A stretch of DNA of 8,496 nucleotides. Origin: Deltaproteobacteria bacterium RIFOXYA12_FULL_61_11. Lineage in GTDB: Bacteria; Bdellovibrionota_F; JAHFAK01; YA12-FULL-61-11. A model generated the notes under the pieces. The model did not search any database, had not been told where the DNA came from, and saw nothing but the letters and a program-made list of their open reading frames with translations. Below are positions 1-6,645 of the stretch, piece by piece. Location of the stretch: the NCBI GenBank assembly GCA_001799195.1, contig MGSU01000181.1, positions 1 through 8,496 on the forward strand, read 5' to 3'. The translations under genes were made by a program, and so were the position numbers. Position 1 is the stretch's first letter; each line of letters opens with the position of its first letter.

Positions 1-924
1 GTCGAGCTCTGCCGGAAGAACCTCCAAGCCCTGCGCTGCAAGAACCTCGTGACGAAGTTGCGCGACTCCGAAGCCCCGGGGAGCGTGCCAGACCTCGACG
101 CGCTGGAGGACCTGGCCGGCGAGCTCGGTTCCTCGGCCGGACTGGCCGACGACCTGCGAGAGCTCCGCGTCGACCTCGAACCGCTCCCCCTCGCCCAGCG
201 GTCAGGATTGTTCCGACGCTTCCTCGACTATCTCGAGGCCTCCCTCGGCGAGCGCACCCTCGACGGGCTCGTGGAGAAGCTCACCTTCCTGCTCGGGGAC
301 ATCCGCCAAGGGCTGGAGCGGACCAAAAACATCGTCTTGGACCTGCGGACGTTCTCGCGGCTCGACGAAGCCGAGTTCCAAGAGGCGGACCTGGACCAAG
401 GCCTTCGCGCCACCCTCGGTATCGTCGCTCACCAGGCCAAGGAACGAGGGGTGACCCTGCGAGAGGACCTGGGACTCGACCGGCCCGTGCTCTGCTCGCC
501 CTCGAAGCTCAACCAGGTTATGCTCAACCTGCTCGTCAACGCCATCCAGGCCTGTTCGGCGGGCGGACTGGTCGTCGTGCGGAGCCGACTCGTAGACGAT
601 CGGGTCAAGATCACGGTCACGGACGACGGCGAAGGCATCCCTCAAGAACGCCTCCCGCGCATCTTCGACCCGTACTTCACCACCAAACCGATCGGCGAAG
701 GCACCGGCCTCGGCCTGGCCATTTGCTACCGCATCGTGGGAGAACACCACGGCGCGCTCACCGTCGAAAGTACAGAGGGCAAGGGTTCGACCTTCACCGT
801 CGACCTCCCCCTTCGCCCCCCCAGCACGAGGAAGGACCATGGAAACAGCGTCCCGTCGGCCCCTGCCCCCCTTCAAGGCAAAGGTGATCGAACCTATCCG
901 ACTGCTCTCCAGGGCAGAGCGTGA
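1..924 (+). CDS. Sensor histidine kinase, C-terminal part (5' end outside window)
   Basis: This reads open from base 1, so the gene starts upstream; the GTG at 49 is only an internal codon. The 307 visible residues hold the end of a dimerisation region and a complete HATPase_c domain. The helix 'IVLDLRTFSRLDEAE' (about 334-378) is typical of soluble myxobacterial-type kinases whose HEINNP phospho-acceptor box lies roughly 100 or more residues earlier, hence outside this window. ATP-binding boxes are clear: N box with LNQVMLNLLVNAIQA (about 508-552), G1 DDGEGIP (622-642), F box IFDPYFTTK (661-687) and G2 GEGTGLGLA (694-720). The catalytic fold ends at 'STFTVDLPL' near 816. The last 35 or so residues are low-complexity and overlap the tryptophanase gene by 86 bases. 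No transmembrane segment is visible, but the sensing region is not in view. The likely partner is the receiver protein two genes downstream (inferred from operon position). Family assignment is firm; the signal is unknown. Confidence 0.93.
   Translation, partial: VELCRKNLQALRCKNLVTKLRDSEAPGSVPDLDALEDLAGELGSSAGLADDLRELRVDLEPLPLAQRSGLFRRFLDYLEASLGERTLDGLVEKLTFLLGDIRQGLERTKNIVLDLRTFSRLDEAEFQEADLDQGLRATLGIVAHQAKERGVTLREDLGLDRPVLCSPSKLNQVMLNLLVNAIQACSAGGLVVVRSRLVDDRVKITVTDDGEGIPQERLPRIFDPYFTTKPIGEGTGLGLAICYRIVGEHHGALTVESTEGKGSTFTVDLPLRPPSTRKDHGNSVPSAPAPLQGKGDRTYPTALQGRA
828..835 (+). promoter_or_regulatory. Ribosome binding site of tnaA, inside the upstream kinase gene
   Basis: A purine-rich GAGGAAGG lies just before the ATG at 839, still inside the coding region of the histidine kinase. 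It supports the ATG at 839 as the start and suggests coupled translation of the two genes. Confidence 0.6.
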
Positions 925-2230
925 AGCCTGTCTCGAGCGGGCCGGATTGAACCTGTTCCGGCTCGACGCCGAAGAGGTCTACATCGATCTGCTCACCGAC
1001 AGCGGCACCGGCGCGATCAGCTCGGGCCAACAATCGGCCATGATGGCCGGGGACGAGTCCTACGCCGGTGCGCGCAGTTTCCGGAGGCTCGAACATACCG
1101 TGCGCGAGGTCTTCGGTCTGGAGCACGTGTTGCCGATGCACCAAGGCCGCGCCGCCGAACGCGTACTCAACTTCGTCCTGGTCAAACCCCATCAGCTCGT
1201 TCCCGGCAACGCCCACTTCGACACGACCAAGGCCCACATCGAGTACGCTCGGGGCCGTTGCCTGGACCTGACGATCGCCGAAGGCCATTCGCCGACCGCT
1301 CGCCACCCCTTCAAGGGCAATCTCGACGTGCCCCGACTGCGCACCGTCTTCGAGGAATACGGCTCGGCCGCCGTGGCCTATGTCCTGGTCACGGTGACCT
1401 GCAACTCGGGGGGAGGACAACCGGTCTCCCTGGCCAACCTGCGCGAGGTCGCGGCCGTCTGTCGCGAAGCCGGGGTGCCGCTCTTTTACGACGCCGCCCG
1501 GTTCGCCGAGAACGCCTGGTTCATCAAGACCCGCGAACCAGGCCAAGCCGACCGCAGCGTCGCCGAGATCGTGCAGGACATGTTCTCCCTCGTCGACGGC
1601 TTCACCATGAGCAGTAAGAAGGACGCAATATCCCCGATGGGGGGGCTCCTCGTGGTGCGCGACTCCGGTCTCTTCGAACGTCTGAAGATGCCGACCATCC
1701 TGTTCGAGGGCTACGTCACCTACGGCGGGATGAGCGGTCTGATGATGGAGAGCCTTGCGGTAGGGCTGCGGGAGGTGCTCGACGAGGCCTACTTGGCCCA
1801 TCGGATCGGCCAGGTCGCCGAGCTTGCCGACGTGTTGGTCCGGCGCGGCAAGGTGCCGATCGTCGAACCGGTCGGCGGCCATGCCGTGTTCCTCGATGGC
1901 CGGCGTTTCTTCCCGGCGGTGCCCGAGGACCAGTTCCCGGCCCAGCTCCTCTGCGTCGAACTCTACCGGGAAGGAGGGGTGCGCACCGTGGAGGTGGGGG
2001 CCAACCTCGCGGGCCGTGACCCGGATACTGGAGAAAACCTCCGTCCCGCCATGGACTTGTGCCGCCTCGCCATACCCCGGCGAGTGTACAACCGCGAGCA
2101 CTTCGAATATGTGGCCGAGGTCGTGGCCGAGGTCCGCGAACGCCGAGCGAGCCTCGACCGCGGCCTGCGCTTCTCGTACGAGGCCCCAGGCATCAGGCAT
2201 TTCGATTCCCGCTTCGAGGTCATCATCTGA
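839..2230 (+). CDS. tnaA: Tryptophanase (tryptophan indole-lyase)
   Basis: A cytosolic PLP enzyme of 463 residues that cleaves L-tryptophan to indole, pyruvate and ammonia. It aligns from end to end with E. coli TnaA as I recall it, including the N-terminal 'PFKAKVIEP', 'DLLTDSGTGA', 'HQGRAAE', 'NSGGGQPVSLAN' and 'DAARFAENAWFIK'. The PLP lysine is K261 in SSKKDA (codon 1619-1621); D218 and R221 fit the cofactor and substrate pocket. Sites that separate tryptophanase from tyrosine phenol-lyase all read as tryptophanase: D128 in HFDTT (Thr in the phenol-lyase), V384 and V386 in TVEVG (Met and Arg there), and H454 in RHF (Phe there). The start is fixed by homology and by GAGGAAGG upstream. It overlaps the kinase gene by 86 bases and lies 26 bases before the receiver gene, so it is co-transcribed with signalling genes. 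No tnaC-like leader is present. Full length, no defects seen. Confidence 0.95.
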   Translation: METASRRPLPPFKAKVIEPIRLLSRAEREACLERAGLNLFRLDAEEVYIDLLTDSGTGAISSGQQSAMMAGDESYAGARSFRRLEHTVREVFGLEHVLPMHQGRAAERVLNFVLVKPHQLVPGNAHFDTTKAHIEYARGRCLDLTIAEGHSPTARHPFKGNLDVPRLRTVFEEYGSAAVAYVLVTVTCNSGGGQPVSLANLREVAAVCREAGVPLFYDAARFAENAWFIKTREPGQADRSVAEIVQDMFSLVDGFTMSSKKDAISPMGGLLVVRDSGLFERLKMPTILFEGYVTYGGMSGLMMESLAVGLREVLDEAYLAHRIGQVAELADVLVRRGKVPIVEPVGGHAVFLDGRRFFPAVPEDQFPAQLLCVELYREGGVRTVEVGANLAGRDPDTGENLRPAMDLCRLAIPRRVYNREHFEYVAEVVAEVRERRASLDRGLRFSYEAPGIRHFDSRFEVII

Positions 2231-2245
2231 ACCAGCAACCCACGC

Positions 2246-2250
2246 AGGAG
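2246..2250 (+). promoter_or_regulatory. Ribosome binding site of the receiver gene
   Basis: AGGAG lies six bases before the ATG at 2257, in the 26-base gap after tnaA. It decides the start, because the same frame is open further upstream inside tnaA. Confidence 0.7.
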
Positions 2251-2256
2251 ACTACC

Positions 2257-2727
2257 ATGCCGAGTTGGAAGGAATACAAGGAGACGGGACGCCTCGGGCA
2301 GGAGGAACGGTTGCGCCGCCTCGGGTTGCTTGTCGTCGACGACGAGGACCGCATCGTGGCCTCGCTGGCCGAGACCTTTGCCGAGGTCTTCGAACTGTTT
2401 CCCACCGCGAACTCGCTCGAAGGCCTGGAGCTGTTCAAGCGCCACCGTCCGGCCCTGATCCTCTCCGATCAACGCATGCCCGGACTGACCGGGATAGAAC
2501 TCTTCTCGAAGATCAAAGAAATAGACCCCTCCACCGTGCGCATCCTCCTCACCGGTTATTCGGACATCAACGTGGTCATCTCCGCCCTCAACCAGGGTCT
2601 CTGTTGGAAATACGTGACCAAACCCTGGGACCACGACGAACTGGTCTCACTGCTGCGCAAGGGGGCGAGGACCTACCTCGAACAAGCCGGAGAGAACGCG
2701 GCGCAGTTCAAGATCCTCGGATTGTGA
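2257..2727 (+). CDS. Single-domain response regulator (receiver protein)
   Basis: A 156-residue protein with one REC domain (about residues 22-140) and no DNA-binding or enzymatic output domain. The phosphorylation site is complete: acidic pair D28-D29 in LLVVDDED, phospho-acceptor D71 in LILSDQRMPG, conserved T99 in ILLTGYSD and K122 in YVTKPWD. The 'TGYSD' and 'YVTKPW' style is that of receivers often joined to HD-GYP or other signalling outputs (RpfG-like), but here only a short polar tail follows. It probably acts as a CheY-like protein or relay intermediate, or it contacts an unseen partner. An approximately 20-residue charged extension (MPSWKEYKETGRLGQEERLR) precedes the first strand. 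The frame is open further upstream, but the AGGAG site and the domain edge favour the ATG at 2257. It is the last gene of the plus-strand operon and the natural partner of the kinase at 1-924 (inference). Confidence 0.9.
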   Translation: MPSWKEYKETGRLGQEERLRRLGLLVVDDEDRIVASLAETFAEVFELFPTANSLEGLELFKRHRPALILSDQRMPGLTGIELFSKIKEIDPSTVRILLTGYSDINVVISALNQGLCWKYVTKPWDHDELVSLLRKGARTYLEQAGENAAQFKILGL

Positions 2728-2760
2728 TCTTGAGCATCCCGCTCGCCGGGCGGTGGACCG

Positions 2761-5244
2761 TCACGGACCTTCGGGCGGCTCGGGCAGGAACACTTCGGTG
2801 AGCAACGCGCCGACGATAGCTCCGAACGAACCGAGGAAGACCCTCCAGGCCCCTGAGATCAGCGCCGCCTGACCCTGGGCGTACCAGCCGAGCACGAAGG
2901 CGGAGAAGGTCGAGAGGACCGCCAGGATCAGCCCGGAGAGCGCGGCGCTGCCGATCCGGGCGGGCAGCGGGGTTCCCTTCGCGGCGAGCGTGGTGAGGGA
3001 GCCGCAGAGCAGCGGCAGGAAGAGCACCAGGGCCCAGATCTCGCGCAGCCCAACCCCCGAGCCGGCGGAACGGCGCAGCAAGGCTTCTCCGAGGGTAAAA
3101 CCCGCCGCACCGAGCACTCCCACCACGGCCAAGGGCCAATACCGATGCTGCTGGCGGGACCGGAGTTCGGCCCGCCTCTTCATGCGCCGGCGCAGGGTCA
3201 GCGGCCAGTTGTAGCAGAGACAGAAGACCGTGTGTTCCAACAAGGCCCCGCGCTCGCCGAACACCGGTACGATGTGTACCGCCTCGGTCGCCCACCGCGT
3301 GGCCATGAACTGGGCCAGCTCCGGATACCGGTACCCCATCTGGATGGGGAAGGCCAAGTAACCTATGTATTTGAAGAAACTGAGTCCCATGGCGATGGTA
3401 TAGTCCTTGAGGTTGCGTTCTCGCAGGACCAACCAGACCACGTACAAACCCCGGGTCAGGGAACCCGGCGACACCGGGATGACCTGGAACAGGGCGACGA
3501 TACCCAGTCCGATGGCCCAGGCCTCACCCGCCGGCAGTTCGGGATGGGTCAGGACATAGCCGATCGCCAGCGAGACGGAGACCACCTGAGTGACCGGCAA
3601 GGTACAGACATGGACCGCCAAACTCTTGAGGTACCGTTGTATATAGGGGTCGTCGAGCTGGGACAAGATCCGTTCGGCCGCCTCCCCGGTCAGCATCCGC
3701 TCCGCCCGGCCCGCTTCGATCATCTCGCGCAGCCAGGTCTCGCGCAGGGGCTGATCGAAGTAGAGCCGCAAGGGACGTACAAAATAGTACGAGAGCCTGT
3801 CCCGGAGGTACGCCACCTCGGTTGTCATGCGATGCAGCCCTGCCGGTAAGAGGGCCAAGGGGAGCTGTGCGTACACCAGCGCGGGACGAGCGAGGAGGGC
3901 CGAGGCCCGCTCGGGATTGATCCGACCCGCTCGGTGCCACGCGAGGACGGTTTCACAGGCCTTACCGGCCAGGGCCTTGCCGAGATAGCCGCAGTTCGTG
4001 AGGAGGCTCTGATAGTGCCGACGCCAGCCGAGATGCCCCCAGGTCTTGCGGAGGAGTATCCCCAAGAACGGCACCAGGCCGAGCAGGAAGAGCCCGAGGC
4101 AACGGAAGCGCGAGGCCAGGAGACGCTCGCGGTGCGAGACGTCGAGCTGACCCTCGAGCCACCAACCCCGTGCCGAGGTATCGAGGACCGAGGTCCAGAA
4201 CGAGGCCCGGTGCAACCGGAAGAGATTGTGGGTGAGATCGAGGCCCCCTTCGCGATACCGTTGCTCGCACTGTTCCAACTCCTTCAACTGGTCCCGCAGG
4301 TCCTCGAATTCGTCCGGTCTGGAGGCGATGAACGTCCGAAGGGTCTCGAGGTCCCCGCGATCGAACTGGACCAGGCTCCCGCGGCGCAAGCCATCGAAGA
4401 TCAGGCCGAAGTCGCCGGGGCTCATGGGCAAGCAGGGGAGCAGCGCCAGGCCTGCGCGGAAATCGACCGCGGTCAACCCCTCCCCGGGGCCGGCTCCCTC
4501 GCGCAATCTCTTGAGACAGTTGGGTTGGCTCTTCCACGTGGTCCAGGTATACTGCCGGGCGAACTCGTGGGCGCCCAGTTCGTGGAGCAGCGCCACGAAG
4601 CGGTCCATGAACTCCTTCTTAGCGCGGTACTCCGGCGAACCGAGCCGATCTTCCTCTCCACTCCAGCCCCGTTCCCAGCGTCGCAGGAGATCCATGCGGT
4701 CATCGACCTCGAGATCCCAGGTGCGCCCTTCGATCCACTCGCTGAGCTCTCCGCACGTCCCCAGGCGTTCGTCGACCAGGGTGGCGTGAATATCGACCAC
4801 CACCCGCTCGGTACCGAACCGCAACCTGGCCGCGCGCCGTATGAACTTCTGCCACAAGGCTCCGGCCCTGGCCGCGTAGGGGTTGACCTGGAGCTGGAAA
4901 GCTCCCTGGAACCCCACGGCATAGAGGGTGTCCCGGAACAGCTTGGAAGCCCCCGAAGGGGGAACGAGGAGTTTGAGAGCGTACTGTTTGCCGACCACCA
5001 GGTCCTGCAGGGGAGCTCCTTCGAGGGCCAGGAGGGTGACCCGGTAGACCTGCCCGGCAAAACCACCGCCGATGAAACGATCGAGGTGCAGGGTCGCCTT
5101 CGCCTTGCGTCGGCACGCAACCCCGGTGAGCTCGTAGACGAGCTCGGTGCCGGGCTCGTACCGCCGCAGCCGCATCGGCCGGTGCAGCCCGAGTGCTTCG
5201 AAGGCCTGGGTACAATCCTTTTCCACCATGGCCTCGCGCTCCAT
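2761..5244 (-). CDS. Atypical protein-kinase-like domain fused to a polytopic membrane domain
   Basis: An 827-residue protein that I cannot assign to a named family. Residues about 55-285 resemble a protein kinase fold: a glycine-rich loop IGGGFAGQVYRV (58-69), a strand with YALKLL (Lys91, the position of the ATP-anchoring lysine), a hinge-like SEWIEGRTW (168-176), and VDFRAG (Asp261), which matches a DFG magnesium site. The segment where HRDxxxxN is expected reads TWKSQPNCLKR: Asn242 is kept but the catalytic Asp is not evident, so it may be an unusual kinase or a pseudokinase. A charged linker follows (about 290-375). About eight to ten hydrophobic segments then span 381-820, with a conspicuous PVSPGSLTRG motif (590-599). 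There is no signal peptide, so the kinase-like part should be cytosolic (inference). The start is ATG 5244, preceded at five bases by GAGGTG; the in-frame GTG at 5247 is too close to that site. Last gene of the minus-strand block. Confidence 0.8.
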   Translation of the reverse strand: MEREAMVEKDCTQAFEALGLHRPMRLRRYEPGTELVYELTGVACRRKAKATLHLDRFIGGGFAGQVYRVTLLALEGAPLQDLVVGKQYALKLLVPPSGASKLFRDTLYAVGFQGAFQLQVNPYAARAGALWQKFIRRAARLRFGTERVVVDIHATLVDERLGTCGELSEWIEGRTWDLEVDDRMDLLRRWERGWSGEEDRLGSPEYRAKKEFMDRFVALLHELGAHEFARQYTWTTWKSQPNCLKRLREGAGPGEGLTAVDFRAGLALLPCLPMSPGDFGLIFDGLRRGSLVQFDRGDLETLRTFIASRPDEFEDLRDQLKELEQCEQRYREGGLDLTHNLFRLHRASFWTSVLDTSARGWWLEGQLDVSHRERLLASRFRCLGLFLLGLVPFLGILLRKTWGHLGWRRHYQSLLTNCGYLGKALAGKACETVLAWHRAGRINPERASALLARPALVYAQLPLALLPAGLHRMTTEVAYLRDRLSYYFVRPLRLYFDQPLRETWLREMIEAGRAERMLTGEAAERILSQLDDPYIQRYLKSLAVHVCTLPVTQVVSVSLAIGYVLTHPELPAGEAWAIGLGIVALFQVIPVSPGSLTRGLYVVWLVLRERNLKDYTIAMGLSFFKYIGYLAFPIQMGYRYPELAQFMATRWATEAVHIVPVFGERGALLEHTVFCLCYNWPLTLRRRMKRRAELRSRQQHRYWPLAVVGVLGAAGFTLGEALLRRSAGSGVGLREIWALVLFLPLLCGSLTTLAAKGTPLPARIGSAALSGLILAVLSTFSAFVLGWYAQGQAALISGAWRVFLGSFGAIVGALLTEVFLPEPPEGP

Positions 5245-5385
5245 CACGTCACCTCACGTTTTCCGGCAACCTCGTCGACAACGCTCTCCGCGGGGTAGGT
5301 CTCGCTGATCGAGAACGTGGCTCCCGTGTAGAAGATGCTGCGCTGGAAATCAAGGTTTTCCAACGTCTTGGGTTGGTCCTGGGGG
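5244..5385 (-). other. Probable out-of-frame 3' extension of the SUMF1-fold gene
   Basis: After the run of five C on the minus strand (plus 5381-5385, G5), codon bias moves to the next frame. The annotated frame reads A/T-ending codons (2 of 10 end in G or C) and stops at 5350. The +1 frame stays open to a TGA at 5246-5244 and 35 of its 45 codons end in G or C. It encodes a soluble tail ending in AESVVDEVAGKREVT. Its stop forms a TGATG junction with the ATG of the next gene, a common coupling arrangement. Dropping one base of the C run would give a 466-residue product instead of 431. Either a sequencing or assembly error or a real mutation would explain it. Confidence 0.55.
5250..5255 (-). 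promoter_or_regulatory. Ribosome binding site of the kinase-like/membrane gene
   Basis: On the minus strand GAGGTG lies five bases before the ATG at 5244. The same hexamer at the same spacing precedes the DUF3147 gene of this block. It favours ATG 5244 over the GTG at 5247. Confidence 0.6.
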
Positions 5386-6645
5386 TGTCCCGCGGGCCGA
5401 GGCACAACGAAATCCTGCCACATGGGAGCTATAGGCCTCGAACATCCAGTCCCGGCCGGTGGTGCGGAGCGAGGAGGGACCGCTGCTCCAGTTACCGCCG
5501 CGGAGCACCCGGTTGGTAAAGCTTTCTTTATTGACCGGGTCTTGTTCCGGAGCCCTCGCGTAGTACTGGCCATCGTACCAGTCGGCCACGAATTCCCAGA
5601 CATTGCCCCCGAGATCGCACACCCCCTCTGGGGTGTTCCCCTCGGGTTTGCTGCACACCGGCCAAGTGGTGCCGCGGCCACAACCCAGGCCCTCTTCCCT
5701 CGTGGCTAGCACGGCGCGGCGGCAGTCCGGCGGGGAGTCGCCCCAGGGAAATGGCCGGCCCTTCAACCCTCGGGCCGCGTATTCCCATTGGGCTTCGGTC
5801 GGCAAGTCCGCCCCGCGCCAAGCGCAATAGGCGGCAGCATCCATCCAATTGAGACAATTGACCGGATGGTCCGAACGATCGGGCGAACCTTCGTTGCAAT
5901 AGGGTTGTTCCTCACGACGCCGAGGTCTCTTACACTTCCCGGCCTCGACGCAGCGACGGTACTCCGCCACCGTGACTTCGTGACGATCGAGGGAAAAGGG
6001 CTGGAGACAGGCCCGATGTACCGGACGTTCGTCCTCGCGCCCCTCGTTCGAGCCCATGTCGAAACATGCCCCCGGTAGCTCGACCTGATCGCTGAGCTTC
6101 GCGTGCATCAGCGGCTCGAGGACGGCTTCGAAGAGCAGGGGTTTTTCTTTTCCTTCCCGGAGTTCGAGCCGAGCTTCCTCGAACCCCAAGCGTCTCACCC
6201 TGACCGAGCGAGCGCACACGGGGAGGTGCTGTCTGCCCGCAGCCGGCCCCATCCAGGCTCCATCGACGAAGAGGTCGGCGGTCAAACCCGCCCCACTGCC
6301 GTCTCGCACCAGGATTTCGAGGACCGAGGTCTTGGCCGCAACTCTCCCGTCGAGGAAGAGACTGCTCCCCGCTTCGAGGTCCACGGTCCACCCGAGGGTC
6401 TCATAACAAGCGCTCCCGACGCTCACCGTGTGCGTGCCCGCGGACACGCGCTTCGCCTCGAGCGGAGTGATCCCCGCCTCCTGGCGATCGATGATCACGG
6501 TCAGCCCCGGCGGGGTGGAATAGACGTAGAGCGTTCCCAGCGGCGCCCCCGCGGCAGGAACCTCGTCCGAGACCGCGCTCAGTGACAGAAAAGCCCCAAA
6601 ACAAAGCAGCCCGAACAATGCCTTGCGCGGAGTTGGTGCGTTCAT
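5350..6645 (-). CDS. Secreted PEGA plus SUMF1 (formylglycine-enzyme-fold) protein, probably frameshifted near the 3' end
   Basis: 431 residues as it reads here. An N-terminal signal sequence (Lys8 followed by ALFGLLCFGAFLSLSA) predicts export; the Cys in it does not form a good lipobox. Residues about 36-100 form a PEGA domain (LYVYSTPPGLTVIID, then AGITPLEA and AGTHTVSV), with a second, weaker PEGA-like copy at about 107-175 (LFVDGAWMGPA). Residues about 186-416 form a SUMF1 domain: FDMGSN, DRHEVTVAEYRRCV, PVNCLNWMDAAAYC, LPTEAQWEYAARG, CDLGGNVWEF, LRGGNW and AGFRCA. The two catalytic cysteines of true formylglycine-generating enzymes are absent from the segment after LRGG, so sulfatase activation is unlikely. 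Many other cysteines suggest disulfides in the periplasm. The start at 6645 gives an ATGA overlap with the DUF3147 stop and places the signal peptide at the N-terminus; the frame is open further upstream but that part would precede the signal sequence. The role is probably binding or structural (inference). Confidence 0.88.
   Translation of the reverse strand: MNAPTPRKALFGLLCFGAFLSLSAVSDEVPAAGAPLGTLYVYSTPPGLTVIIDRQEAGITPLEAKRVSAGTHTVSVGSACYETLGWTVDLEAGSSLFLDGRVAAKTSVLEILVRDGSGAGLTADLFVDGAWMGPAAGRQHLPVCARSVRVRRLGFEEARLELREGKEKPLLFEAVLEPLMHAKLSDQVELPGACFDMGSNEGREDERPVHRACLQPFSLDRHEVTVAEYRRCVEAGKCKRPRRREEQPYCNEGSPDRSDHPVNCLNWMDAAAYCAWRGADLPTEAQWEYAARGLKGRPFPWGDSPPDCRRAVLATREEGLGCGRGTTWPVCSKPEGNTPEGVCDLGGNVWEFVADWYDGQYYARAPEQDPVNKESFTNRVLRGGNWSSGPSSLRTTGRDWMFEAYSSHVAGFRCASARGTPPGPTQDVGKP

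Noticed and set aside
794-2200. A 468-codon open frame on the minus strand opposite tnaA
   Set aside because: It mirrors a strongly conserved tryptophanase; its protein has no recognisable domain. Long antisense frames are common in high-GC coding DNA.
2059-2256. Upstream extension of the receiver reading frame inside tnaA
   Set aside because: It overlaps conserved tryptophanase sequence, reads as Pro/Arg-rich low complexity, and the ATG at 2257 has a good AGGAG site.
2728-2760. Possible bidirectional terminator between the converging genes (CCCG/CGGG short inverted match)
   Set aside because: The stem is only about four base pairs and no T-run follows on either strand; not better than chance in GC-rich DNA.
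3934-5298. A 454-codon open frame on the plus strand opposite the kinase-like/membrane gene
   Set aside because: The protein is rich in Glu, Pro and Gln with no domain pattern, while the opposite strand shows clear membrane helices and kinase-like motifs. It is an antisense shadow.
6603-6645. Lipoprotein signal at the Cys in the SUMF1-fold leader (FGLLC)
   Set aside because: The residue before the Cys is Leu rather than Gly, Ala or Ser, so the lipobox is poor; an ordinary signal peptide fits better.
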